64,000 nt of DNA from Locusta migratoria. Its lineage: Eukaryota; Arthropoda; Insecta; Orthoptera; Acrididae. Below are positions 42,815 to 54,165 of the stretch, piece by piece. Below the pieces are notes generated by a model. That model searched no databases. It saw only the letters and a list, made by a program, of their open reading frames with translations, and had not been told where the DNA came from. Where the stretch lies: contig CM048750.1 in assembly GCA_026315105.1 (NCBI GenBank), forward strand, positions 401,105,002 to 401,169,001. The letters run 5' to 3'. Made by a program: the position numbers and the translations under genes. The stretch's first letter is position 1; each line of letters starts with the position of its first letter.

Positions 42815-45180
42815 ATCTTGCTACTCACTTTTTTGAAGTCATTGGCGATGGCTTCCTGCCCTTCAGGCTTGAAACAAGACGCTGAAGCCTCAAACCTGTA
42901 TTTTATCTCTCACCAGGAAGAACCTTATAACGAACCCTTTACTGAACGGAAACTACTACTTGCTCTTTCCTCTTTGCCCACAGATTACTCTGGGTTCTCA
43001 AATCACTGGAACCTTATCAGAGTGGATACAGGGAGGGACAATCTGCAGTAGACCATCTACTTTGACTGGAACTATCAATTGGACAGGCCTTCTTTAAACA
43101 TAAACATTTTGTTGCAGTTTTTTTCGATCTATGTAAGGCATATGACACTGCTTGGCATTGTCATATTTTGCGTACTCTTCATGACTAGAGATTGATGCTC
43201 ATTACAGATTTTTATTAGTAAGTTATTACTCCACCACTTTTTCATTTAGTATTAGTCAGCTCTTCACTCAGCACCCCATGAATCCAGAATAACAGTGTTC
43301 CACAGGGTTCTGTGTTAAGTATTGGATTCTTCCTAATTGCTGTCTATGGGCTGGTGGGCTGCTGGTCACTCGTTGTATGTTGATGACTTTTGCATATGGT
43401 ACAGCCCCCGCTACTGAGCCTCATTTGACCAACAGCTCCAAGGTGCCATTTGGTGGGTTCCTACATGGGCGCTCTGCCATGGTTTTCAGCTCTCCTCTTC
43501 CAAAACAAGTGTAACCAATTTTTGTCATCATACTACAGTTCACCCTGATTCACAACTCATCTTTGGTACCTAGTGGCTGAAAATTGTGGCACAGCACCAT
43601 TTATTGGGCCTCCTTTTAAATAAATACTGACTTGGCTGCCCCATATTCGATAGCTGAAGATAAGCTAAATTCGGAAGCTTAATGCCCTCGGTTTCATAGT
43701 GCACTCATTCTGGGGACAGATCATGCATCTCTCCTTCATATCTATTGGGCATTAATTTTGTGCCGATCAGATTAGGCAGCATCAGCTTTCGGTATCCTAC
43801 GCCATTGCCATTTGACAATTTTCTACTCACCCCCACACTTTGTTCTCTTTGCAGGTGATGGTTTTTGACCTCCGGATACTCGTCATTGGGTGGGTTTACC
43901 CATTGGATTGCAGCTCGTGTCCTCCTGCAGGGACTTTAATTTCACTTTCCTTGAGTGTTTTTACCGTCATAACTGTGCACACCCTCTTGAATGGTGCTTT
44001 GGCCATAATGAAGGATGGCCATTTTCCAAGGTTCAAAAGCATCAGTCTCCCCTATAGTCTCCAGCGTTTGCTGTTTACAGTAGTTGAAGAATTTCAGGGT
44101 GCCATGATATTTTATACTGATGGCTCAAAAGCTACCGGTCATACAGGATATACTTCTACATCTTCCATCAATATGGAATGCCATTCTCTTTCAGAATCAT
44201 GTAGTGTATTTACAGCAGAAATGGTGACCATTTTTTGAGCCCTTCATTTCATCAAACAGCCACCCTGGACTGTGTTTTAATCTGTACTGACTCAATGAGC
44301 AGGCTGCAGCCCATCAACCGATGCTACGCTTCCCATCCTTTGGTCATATCTATCCATAATCTCCTCACAGACCTTTGTCATGCCACTTGTTCTGTTGCCC
44401 TTTTCTGGGTACCAGTTACATGGGAATCCTAGGAAATGAATGGGATGACCAGTTGGCTAGAGCAGCAGTTACTGACACCTATTTCCTTTGACAGTAGTGG
44501 GTGTTTCTGTGGATGCGCCAGTCGCGGTGGCCGAGGGGACTGAGGCGCTCCAGTCATGGTCTGCACGGCCACTACGGTTGGGGGTTCGAATCCCCCCTCG
44601 GGCATGGATGTTTGTGCCGTCCTTAGTCTTAGCTAGTTCATAAGTAGTTTGTAAGCTTTAGGGACTCATGACCCCATAGTTAAGTCCCATAAGTTCTACA
44701 AACATTTGATCTGAGGATGCAGATAAAATCTCTGCTCATACAAAAATTGAAGTGCAGCTAGCAGGCTACTGTCCCATCTAATCAACTCCACTCAATCAAG
44801 ACAACCACTGCAGCTTGGAGTTCTTCTTTGTGACCTTCTCTGGGGAAATCCACTGTCCTTTCCGCATGGGTCATTCCAGGCTGACCCATAGTTTTATTTT
44901 GCACAGTGAGGCTCCACCACACTGTGGTTGTGGAGTCCTACAATCTGTGGCTCATATCTTAGTGGAATGTCCTCTTGGTCCTCTGTACCAAATACAGAAT
45001 TCCACTCATTGCCTTTAGTTTTGATGGATGATTTGCGAATGATTGACTGGGTGCTTGGGTTTCTCCATGAAAGTGGCTTTTATTCTCAGCTATAAGGTTT
45101 AATCTCAAGACACCTGGACAGGTTGGGTGGGCTTGTGGCTCTTCCTGTGAGCAGTGTGGTTTTGAACACAACCCCCCCCC
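42815..45180 (+). mobile_element. I/Jockey-type LINE with RT and RNase H, disrupted
   Basis: Order on the plus strand: fingers region (42830-43050), FFDLCKAYDTAWHCHILRTL (about 43120), the catalytic box YVDDF at 43376-43390, thumb, then an RNase H domain starting FYTDGSKATGHTG (about 44113) and the C-terminal zinc-knuckle-like HCGCGVLQSVAHILVECPLG (about 44915). RNase H after RT is typical of the I group. Many stops and frame changes make it a pseudogene. A SINE inserted at 44517-44710 between RNase H and the C-terminus. A C run at 45172-45185 follows. No A-tail or target duplication was identified. Confidence 0.8.
44517..44710 (+). mobile_element. tRNA-derived SINE, full length
   Basis: The most complete of three copies. 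The head carries an A box (GTGGCCGAGGGGACTGAGG) and a B box (GGTTCGAATCC), a Leu/Ser-type tRNA layout with a longer variable region. The body runs GGGCATGGATGTTTGTGCCG to TACAAACATTTGAT. A 10-bp duplication with one mismatch, CTG(T/A)GGATGC, flanks it (44507-44516 and 44711-44720). It is nested in a LINE on the same strand. Confidence 0.9.
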
Positions 45181-45479
45181 CCCCCATCCACCTCTCCTAG
45201 ACGTCCATTTATTCTTTATAATTTGTTTTTAATGGTGTTCATTTGTTTCCATTTTTAGGCTCCTGCTTTTAGGGGCATAATGTGATGTTCAGTACATGCT
45301 TGCCATTAATGAATTGGGGGTTATAGAATGTGGGGATTTGCATACCAGAATTCTGCATTTTAGTTGTGTTGGTGTAATTGCTTTTAATTACATTTTAGTT
45401 CCCCATTTTATGATCAGAATTTTGTTAGTTGGGCAGCATTTTCCATTGCACTCCAATCCCAGAAGTAAGTCATCTTGTC

Positions 45480-45745
45480 AAAGATACTCCCAACCCCTCC
45501 TAAAGTGATGTCCTGTTGCCCTTTCAACCTCTATAACATTCAAGTCCATCCCTATGTCACCCTGAACCCCCAATCCCCTGCAACAGGGATCATCCCCCTA
45601 CGAAGACCCCACTGCAAGATTTGTCCATCCACCCATTCGGCACTTTATATTCCAGTCCCACCACAGGCTTACCCTGTCCATTCAGAGCCCAGGCAACCTG
45701 TGAAAGCAGCAATGTAATTCACTGTGCAGCTTTTTATATTTGCAT
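45480..45745 (+). mobile_element. Penelope-like element fragment (linker before GIY-YIG)
   Basis: The frame 45475-45717 gives PLRRPHCKICPSTHS, resembling the conserved CKTCP-type cysteine motif that precedes the endonuclease in Penelope-like elements. The overlapping frame gives ATCESSNVIHC, close to the CKSSNVIYCI-like entry of the GIY-YIG domain. One frame change separates them and the catalytic part is missing. Confidence 0.5.
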
Positions 45746-45825
45746 GAGCACTAACCAGCTTTCCCCCTATCCTCACCCCCTGTCCCCAATATGCTCTGCC
45801 AAATAACACAGACCAGTGTGTGATT

Positions 45826-46135
45826 CCTGAGAGACAATGGTTCTTACACATTCAAAGGGAGGACTGGGACTTGGCCAAGGAATTTTTCAATTTCAGTAAA
45901 ATCCAATGGGTGTTGGGATCATTTCAACCATTCAAGTCACCTGGTCCTGATAAAATTTTTCCAGTCTCTTGCAACAGGTTGTTCATAGTTAGCCCAACAG
46001 TAGGAAACATTCCCAATGCCTGGAGGGCAGTGAATGTTGTTTTCGTTCCAAAGCCAGGGAGAATGGATCGTACCAAGGCCAAGGATATGTGACTGTCTGT
46101 CGTCCTTCATTCTTAAAACATTGGAAAAGCTGGTT
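45826..46135 (+). mobile_element. Jockey-type LINE reverse transcriptase fragment
   Basis: The frame 45820-46092 reads WVLGSFQPFKSPGPDKIFP and then PNAWRAVNVVFVPKPGR, the first two conserved blocks of Jockey/I reverse transcriptases (SPGPDGI and VxxIPKPG). It begins directly after the Penelope-like fragment and ends soon after; no catalytic box is present. Confidence 0.7.
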
Positions 46136-46264
46136 AATGTAGAGTCTTAGACAAAAAAATTGATCACCAGCCGGCCGACGCAGAGGCTCAGTCAGTCGGT
46201 CGCGCAACACGGTAGAATGCGGCAATGTCTGGCGGAAGTGTTGTCTCCTTCACGAGGCAGGACT

Positions 46265-46360
46265 ACCACATCAGCGTGTGGTCTCGTGGTAAAAGTCCCG
46301 TTTAAAAGCCTGTGTGTAAGCAGTTGCGAGCTCAAATCCATTGATGTTCAACTTTTTTTT
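46265..46360 (+). repeat. tRNA-like SINE head, weak
   Basis: GTGTGGTCTCGTGGTAAAAG resembles an A box and GAGCTCAAATCC a poor B box, followed by a T-run at 46350-46360 that could terminate Pol III transcription. The surrounding 46150-46570 is GC-richer than the intron average. Tentative. Confidence 0.35.
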
Positions 46361-47749
46361 AATCTGCATATCGGCTGTCTGTTATCAGTGTCGAAGAATC
46401 ACAACTTTAATAGCGAAATCTCCCAGGAATAATTACAGAAAAGAGCTCGCGGTGGTAGCGAAACTGTTTACTCTCGGGAGCCCTTTACCCTTGCAGTGGG
46501 CACCGGCTATGGCGACCCGCCAGCGGCCGCATTGTGGCAGCTCCCTGTGGACTCAGTGACAGCGGCGCGCCGCTGTGAGTCTATTTACCGGCTGTTATTT
46601 CCTTACTTCAAGTTCTAGTACTTATTGGATTTTTCTGACTGCCGTATGAACATAATCTAAACGTCGTAAAGAAGAATCGGGAAAAAAAGTTCTAGGGATG
46701 ACTACTACGTCATTTTTCTTGAACATCATCAGGTCGCACATTCACGATTCTTACTCAAGATTGTCACTAGTGACGAGTTATGATGCCCTCATGGTTACAT
46801 CTTAAGAAGAAATTAATGACTGAGTACTAAAAGAATTTTTATACTGAGCAAAATGCAGGGGTGTGCCCATTTGTTGCAAACAACTGAGACACCATTTAGT
46901 CGCACTGTAAGAACAAACGACCTAATAAACTATATCATGTGTTAGAACTACACCATAATAGTTCCTGCTGATATCACAAAAACATCCAATGGTGTGCTCT
47001 GGAAGTCACCCATTTCTCACTTAGTCTTTCGATCATATGTCTCAAATGTTTATCTTTTACCCCTACTCGAAAAACCTACGAGAAAAATTATTTCCGGACG
47101 GAAATACATGTCAAACATCGATTGGCGGTGTCATTAGCTTGGGATTAGTTGGTTTGTATGCTGGATTCGGTAAACCATCTGAATGTTGACAGACTTCCCC
47201 ATAATCAAATAGAAATAACTTTTCACAAAAACAGTTAAAATTTATACTCCCCTGAGACCGAAACCATGGACCAAAACCACCTCTCAGTGGCAGGCAACTA
47301 CTTTACCTCAGAGCTAGTGAGGAGCTATGCTAGCAACCTCTAACCTATTGCCACATACAGCGCTAGAACATATTACTTGCAACGTAAAAGACGAGATTAG
47401 TTGCAATTTAGCCGCTTAAACAATTTTCTGGACCCAACAGCATGAACTAATATCCTCCTGTTGCCTCTCGGCTGAGAAACCAGTCAGCTTATTCAATGAA
47501 AATTACAGGAAACTTCAAGTGAATTTATGAGCATAGTTCTGTGCCAACCAGGAAGTAAGACCTCGGTACCAGTGTTGACAGACTTACACTGCGATGTTGC
47601 CAAGCTTCAGTCATAGTATCAACAGGAAAAATAAGAGCCGATGTGATTGCCAAGCAAGCTCGTCGCCTCGCGCGCATGCTGAGGGTCCGAATACCTGAAG
47701 TATATGTCAATGAGCCCTGCTCGCATTTCTGTAACTAGCTTTAATGTAT
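46361..47749. other. Unrecognised intron sequence
   Basis: A GC-rich start (to about 46590), then ordinary intron composition. No domains or inverted repeats were recognised. Confidence 0.4.
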
Positions 47750-48175
47750 ATACATGTGGCGTCTGTTCCGAAAGAATAGACGTCACTTCTGATCCTGCAG
47801 TTGTTATTATTCGATATTCACAGAATATATGACATCAACTGCGATTGGGCAAAACTGAAAATTTGGACCCAGCCGGGATTCGAACCCGGGTCTCCTGCTT
47901 TCTAGGCAGTTGCGCTGACCCCTACACCACTGGGGACACAGTGATCACCGCACCTGCAAGGACTACCTAAGTACGCCTCCCGTCAGATACAAATTCCCAG
48001 CTTTGCCCTGCCTAGAAAGCAGGAGACCCGGATTCGAATCCCGGCTGGGTACACATTTTCAGCTTTGCCCAATCGCAGTTGATGTCATATATTCTGTGAA
48101 TATTGAATAATAATAACAACTGCAGGATCAGAAGTGATGTCTATTCTTTCGGAACAGACGCCACATGTATATATA
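47750..48175. repeat. Fold-back repeat with head-to-head tRNA-like modules (family B)
   Basis: Both ends carry the same sequence in opposite sense: ACATGTGGCGTCTGTTCCGA at 47752 and its complement ending near 48172. Inward of each lies the tail (GATATTCACAGAATATATGA and GTGATGTC segments), then a tRNA-like module. The left one is on the minus strand (B box as GGGATTCGAACCCGGG); the right one is on the plus strand (GATTCGAATCCCGG) with its A-box half deleted. The arms could pair over about 160 bp. The same family is at 16601-17160. Confidence 0.8.
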
Positions 48176-48235
48176 TATTATGCCAGTGATGGGCAATGAT
48201 CCTATCGTTAGTGGGGAGGGGTGGGCAAAGTTTGA

Positions 48236-48376
48236 AGCCCTTACTCTTACGGGAATTAGTTCATAACTACGAGTTTGAGTACTTTGGGCAGGGCAAAGCT
48301 GGGAATTTGTATCTGACGGGAGGCGTACTTAGGTAGTCCTTGCAGTTGATGTCATATATTCTGTGAATAGCTTTAA
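48236..48376 (+). repeat. Family B derivative lacking the tRNA-like module
   Basis: It matches the leader of family B (ACGGGAATTAGTTCATAACT, TACGAGTTTGAGTACTTTGG, then AAGCTGGGAATTTGTATCTG and GGTAGTCC). It then jumps from TTGCAG straight to TTGATGTCATATATTCTGTG, skipping about 150 bp that holds the tRNA-like part in the full copy. GCAG occurs at both edges of the missing piece in the full copy, consistent with a microhomology deletion. Confidence 0.7.
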
Positions 48377-49190
48377 TGTGTCGAACGTAGTCACTAACAA
48401 AAATACACAGATGCATTGACCGCTAACATATTAATAAGTGTCTCTCTTATTTGCGTTCACTATCTTAAACGCAATGACTACAAAGGGTCATTCAACAGTG
48501 GTGTTTCACATTTATTCGAGCATTTCCATTTATTATACTTACATTAGATGTAAGCAACAGTTTTGTTTATAATTAAAGACTAAGAAAATATCTTTCTTGA
48601 TATCGCTGTCAGTGACACAATCCCCACACAGACGCAAACAAACAAGATTTCAATATCTCCGGGAAGACTTCGTAATATGGAGCTTAAAATAAGAAGAGCT
48701 TGAGTCATCCGAGCGTAGAATTACAGACAGTAATGTGTAGATTCATTTATCTTTAGGCCAAACTGTCACCCAATCTACAAATATTGCAAAAATGATATGT
48801 ATCACCTGTTGATTAGAGTCCCAAAATATCTGCCAACAAAAATGAGCAGCAGATATACTGAAAAGCTTTTGACTGTGCATAACATTCAGGGCAGATAGAA
48901 CCCAAAATAACTATGGGTTAACGAAGCAGAGTATAGTGCTGACATGATATGCAGCAGTTGCACAGTGATATATTTTTACCCCAGTCATTTTTTTGTGAAT
49001 ACATGCTCTGGGCTCCCACAGTATTCACATCAGGATCATCGGGCCATAATGTGATGACACAGTTGATTAGATGATTATAGAAATAGCAGAGACTGTTTAT
49101 ATGCTGCTAGTGGATAACACCAAAGTGTCACTAAGACAAGTTCTATCCCAAATTAAGTTGTGTCTGTGAAAGAATTGCTAAACAGTTGGT
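48377..49190. other. Unrecognised intron sequence
   Basis: No domains or repeat structure seen. Confidence 0.4.
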
Positions 49191-49194
49191 GAAC

Positions 49195-50815
49195 AGTATC
49201 GACACCCCTGCACATAACACAAACCCATCAGTTCCTCTTCTTCCCTGCCGAGGCGTGACTCATCTGTCACGCCGCCCAACAGTAGTCAGCCCCGATCATC
49301 TTCTGTCTCGCCGGGATGCACTACTGTTAGCCGGGAAACCGGCATTTTACCAGCTTCACCTTTACCGGGCCATTGTTCAGTCGAAGCAGGATTACAGAAG
49401 CTTTGTATACTCTTCTGCATGGCCATCCCTTCTCCGCCGTCTCAACTCCATTCACCATCAGGGATTACGCATGGCGACCGGTGCATTTTATACCAGCCCT
49501 GTTGAAAGTCTTAATGCTGAAGCTGATGTATTACCCTTGACCTCTCGGCGTGACATACTCTTGTGTCGGTACGCGTGCTGACTGCTGTCGATGCCCAACT
49601 ATCCATCTTACCCATTATTCTTTGATGACCTGGAGTTAGGTTTCATGGTCTGCTTCAGCGACTAGATTTCACCCTTCCTTCCACCTTTCGATTGAGCGAG
49701 AGCCCATTGCCACCATGGCATCAGGTGCAGGTTCACACCCACCTTGAACTTAGTTCACTCCCCAAGGAGGCCACTCCGGATTTGGTATATTGCTCAAGGC
49801 TTGTTGAATTCCATTTGCAGTTCGATAATGCCATATTGATTTACACTGATGGTTCCAAGAGCACCGACGGTGTCGGATCTGCCCTCGTCATCAGGGACGA
49901 CCTGTTCCAAAACAAGCTCTCTGACCGGTGCTCGAATTTCATGGCTGAGCTTTTTGTCCTCCACCAGGCTGTTTTATACATCCGTTGTCGCTGCCATCAC
50001 TTTTATGCCATCTGCTCTGAGTTCCTTAGTGCCCTGCAGAGTCTTAGGGACCCTTTCTTGACCCATCCTGTCGTGTACTGAATCCAAAGCTTCCTTCAGT
50101 TGCTAGCAGATGAGGGCTGTCACATTTGTTTTCTGTGGGTCCCTGGCCACGTGGGTGTGCCTGGGAATGAGACTGCCGACACTGCGGCCAAGGCAGCAGC
50201 TCTTTTGCCTTGAATGGCTTCCTTTTGCATCCCATCAGATGATATTCAACGGACTCTTTGCCGGTGTATTGTGTCGTCCTGGCACAGTTTGTGGTTCTCA
50301 CTGTACGACAATAAACTGAGAACCGTAAAACCGATTCTGACCGCTTGGAAGACCACCTCATGCCCCTCTCGGCAAGAGGTCATCCTGGCCTGGTTGCGGA
50401 TCGGTAACTGCTGATTCCGTCACCGTCATTTGCTAACCGCTGACCCTGCACAGCTGTGCTCCTGTGGTGAATTGCTGATGGTGCAACGTGTTTTACTGTC
50501 TTGTCTTAATTTTAATCATCTCTGTGTAGCCCTTAATTTGCTGTCTGCTCTGGAGGAACTTTTAGCTGATGACACACGAGCAGCTGTTTTATCAACATGG
50601 CTAATTTATCAAAGGATATTTAACACTTCTATTCGATTTTTTTATCCTTCTGTTTAGCTTTCTCTTGATATTCTTCTTTTTGGCAGTTATAAATTTTTTC
50701 GAGATCTAGCGAATCTCTGTTCCGATCTGGGTGCTAATGACATGAGTAGTTGTGTGCCCTAAAACCACATAAAAGAAAAAAAAAGAAAAGAGAGAGAGAA
50801 AAAAAAAAAAAAAAC
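49195..50815 (+). mobile_element. I-type LINE 3' half with RNase H and A-rich tail
   Basis: The frame 49186-49581 encodes the RT thumb (YSSAWPSLLRRLNSIHHQG, LRMATGAFYTSPVESL). An RNase H domain follows (LIYTDGSKSTDGVGSALV, catalytic Asp in YTDGS; NFMAELFVLHQA with the catalytic Glu; FLWVPGHVGVPGNETAD near the end), then the C-terminal cysteine stretch LCSCGELLMVQRVLLSC. It ends CCCTAAAACCACATAAAAG and an A/G-rich tail to 50815. A few stops and frame changes are present, but it is among the better-preserved LINE copies here. Confidence 0.85.
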
Positions 50816-51185
50816 AGGCGGCCACAGCCATGCGTGTGGAACGTAGCTGCCGACCGCGTCGTGACAAATGTGTATCTCACGTATTTTCTCGAGAATGGAA
50901 AGAGATATGGCTCTTCTTCCACCATTAAAAACAATTTTGATATATGTTAGCTACATTTCGTACGCAATAATGTATGGTGTAAAACGGACCAAACCCAAAC
51001 TGGCCAGCAACTACATTTTTCACAGCAAACTCTTCAAAATACGCGCAGCATTTTACTTCATTTTTTATTAGAACAATAACTATATACAATAACGAAAAGA
51101 AAACCTGTCCAATATCATGCAGTGGCTTTTGGCTATAAGATACAGAAAAACATTTTCTCTCTCTAGTGAATAGCTTCTGCAAAAT
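50816..51185. other. Unrecognised intron sequence
   Basis: Between the LINE tail and the Penelope-like element; no motif recognised. Confidence 0.4.
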
Positions 51186-52520
51186 CTATTGAGGAAGCTG
51201 CATTAGCCCCATGCACACAGAGGTGTGGCTGTGGGACTCGGCAAGGTGAAGGTCAACATCAAGGAAGGTGGCTTGAGTTTTAGAGAAGAACCAGGTAAAA
51301 TTTAGGTTGGAGAAGGAGTTCAGGTCTTGAAGTTCAGAAGGGTTTCCTTCACCGTGAGTACAGACCACAAAAATATCATCTATGAATCTATACCAAACCA
51401 GGGGGGTGCAACTTCTGTATCTTCAGGAATGCCTCTTGATGCAGGCCATAAAGAGGTTTGCATAGGAAGGGGCCATCCTGGTACCTATAGCTGTCTCCCT
51501 GATTTGTTTGTAAGACTGGCCCTCAAAGGTGAAGACATTATGGGTGAGGTAGAAATTGGTAAGTGTGACAAGGAATGAGTTTTTGGGAGGCTTTAAGGTG
51601 GGCGTTGGGAAAGGTAAATGTTCCAGGGCTGATAGACCACAGGTTATGGGGAGTTGGTGTAGAGGAATATGGCATTTATGGTGGCAAGGAAGCTTTCAGG
51701 TGGGAGGGGCATAGGGATGGATTTGAAGAGTTCCAAGAAGTGGTTCATGTCTTCGATTTAGGATGGGAGACTGCAGGTTATAGGTTAAAGTTGTTGTTAG
51801 TCTACCAGACCTGAGACATGTTCTTTTGGAACTTTGAAGCCTGCTACAATGGGATGGCCAGGATGATTCTCTTTATGGAGGTAGAAATTCTATGGAGGCA
51901 GCAGAAAGACCTTTTGAGGGACCTAGGGTTTTAAGGATTTTCTATAGTTCAGCCTGGACTGAGGAATGGGGTCACGAGGAACAGGTTTGTAGGTAAAGGT
52001 GTCAGAGAGTTGACGCAGCCCTTCTGCCACATACTCCCCTCGATCAAGTACCACAGTTGTGGAACCCTTGTCCGCTGGGAGAATTTACAATGGAGCGGTC
52101 TGCTTTCAGCTCTTGGGTGGCATTGGATTCAGCTGGGCTGATGTTAGGAGTGGTTGATATGTTGTTGGATGGATGGATGGATGGACGGATAGTGTTTTGG
52201 GCACTCTACATCTAAGTCTTCAGCGTCCGATCAAAGTTAAGAGGGTAACAAGCAAGAATTGTAACAGTAAAGAAACTTATAAAGAAAGGAGTGCCACCAC
52301 CAAGTAACACAAGCAGCTGAGGTAAAAAACAAAAGGTGAGCATTAAAGATGACAGTGGGAATAGGACCCCAGTGGAAAAGCTTGAGAAAGAGTTATAACA
52401 ACAAAGCAGAGGACCAAGGCTGGCTGACCACAGTGATAAAAAGGGTGAACCAACCATTCTGCAACATACTAAAAACTCCAGCCTAAAAGCTTAGGTCAGA
52501 GTTGAGAAAAATCACATTTT
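51186..52520 (-). mobile_element. Penelope-like element, reverse transcriptase portion
   Basis: Read on the minus strand: ADKGSTTVVLDRGEYVAEGL (about 52085), a DTFTYKPVPRDPIPQ stretch, FEGQSYKQIRETAIGTRMAP and SYANLFMACIKRHS (about 51530-51440), RFIDDIFVVCTHGEG (catalytic box, about 51400), and NFTWFFSKTQATFLDVDLHL (about 51280). These are the diagnostic blocks of Penelope-type reverse transcriptases. The frame has stops and shifts. The C-terminal GIY-YIG endonuclease is absent; the element stops near 51186. 52200-52520 may be its 5' leader. A GGAT microsatellite interrupts it. Confidence 0.8.
52167..52190. repeat. GGAT tetranucleotide microsatellite
   Basis: Five or six GGAT units with one GGAC, inside the Penelope-like region. 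Confidence 0.85.
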
Positions 52521-52539
52521 AAATCTTTCTTCACACTCA

Positions 52540-53720
52540 CTTTGTCATTACCTAAAATAGAGGGCAAATCTGCACCTAGATTCGCCGCAACCCTCTGTGC
52601 ATGATATAAATCAAAATTAAAATGTGGCGGACAGTAAGCTGCACACCACAGGCATCACACAGCGAGGGTGCCTCACATCAGAGTAGGAAACCGTGCGCCA
52701 GTGGACGGTGCCCAATGCAGAGGTGTGTAATGGTGACTTCATCCCACCTAAGAGGTCAGTAGGAGGAACGCCACGGACGGGTAGTGGGCTTCAGGTAATG
52801 CAGCTTATTGTGAGTCACTAAGAGCTAGTCCTGCTCCCACAACTGAAGGGACTGCAACCTTAACAGGGAAGTAACATCTCACAAGGGAATAGGACACCGC
52901 GTCACATCAGGAGCACTACAGGCCTCTTTGGCAGCCTTATCGGCATCTTCATTGTCCTGAATATCCAAGTTGCTGGCACCCAGCTAAATGACACCCCCTT
53001 CCCGCGACGTTGAAGGGACAATTCATCATGTATATGCTGCAGTAAGATCTCAGATGGATAGAGCTCGTTCAACGACTACAATGCACTGAGAGAATCAGAA
53101 CAGAGAAGAAATCGTTTGCCTTGAGTTTGATGTAACTGCTCCAGTGCTTTCAAGATTGCATGGAGCTCTGCATAGAAATCAGAGTAATTCTCTGGGAGGC
53201 GAATCTTGACAACACAGCCAGGGAAAACAATGGAACATCCGAATGAGTCCCATGCTTGGATCCATCTGTGTACAGAACTGTAAAATTGTGCTGCCTATTT
53301 AAAACAATTAAAAATGACTGATCGGTAAAATCCGAAGTTTGTTCCTTCTGAAAACTCACCAGGTAGAAAATAATTCTGGGCCTCTGGAGAAGCCAAGGTC
53401 CCTGCCCCAACCTCTAAACCTCTACGTAAAACATTAAAATCAGCCACTCCCATTTCTAAAAGAAATCCTTTGTACAAATCTTGTATGCTCTTGTCGCTCC
53501 CTGACGAGCATGAAACAGCCTTTCCATCAGAGTCCGAGCAACAGCGAGGTACGCTGGTGTGAAAGTATGGACAATGTTTTATATGCCTGGCACACCATAA
53601 GTAGCCGTCGCCTGACTTGCAATGTCGGCTCTGCAGCCTCAGCACAAACCTTTCCTTTTTTCTTCTCTTCTCTCTTACCTGAAAAAAGAACCCTGTTCTG
53701 AAAGCTCATTTTATTTTTGT
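52540..53720 (-). mobile_element. I-type LINE fragment with RNase H, minus strand
   Basis: The minus-strand frame 53410-53150 encodes FTVLYTDGSKHGTHSD, the start of an RNase H domain. Continuing through shifted frames: FYAELHAILKALEQLHQ, FSWVPAHLGIQ, EDADKAAKE, then a DEVTITRLCIGH-like stretch and LCDACGVQ-like cysteines near 52640. 53645-53295 gives the region before RNase H. The gene is broken at many points. It lies in the opposite sense to the I-type copy at 49195-50815. Confidence 0.75.
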
Positions 53721-54165
53721 CCTTGTTTCTCTTGTTTCTTTCTGTGTGTGACTATCAGCGGTACAGCAGAAAGGTAAGTACTGGCTAGCCAACCTATATC
53801 TTTTCTCTGTGGAGAATTTCTTTCATTAATCAAATATTACCTACTTGCAATGATCATAACGAAAGATGACCCTAAATGTAGGCTCTTTGAATGAGGGTAA
53901 GGAAACAGCATCACAGGTAATCTTTGAATTCACTGCACTAGAGAGCAAAAGACATACAATATTCGGGACAACCAGACCTGAAGAAATCGTCTAATAAAGA
54001 ACTGGTAAAGGGACTCCTAGCACTGTTTAAGGGCATTGGTTGACTTTGTTAGATATAAAGTGAACTATACTGCACAATAAACTCTATTTTGGTGTGGGCA
54101 ATGGGGCTTAAACTAAATGGGTTTTTGATTCCCTGTTAAAATAAAAAATCTGTCCACAGGCCGTA

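Noticed and set aside
50750..50950. A lysine/arginine-rich 66-codon frame
   Set aside because: It is the A/G-rich tail of the I-type LINE.
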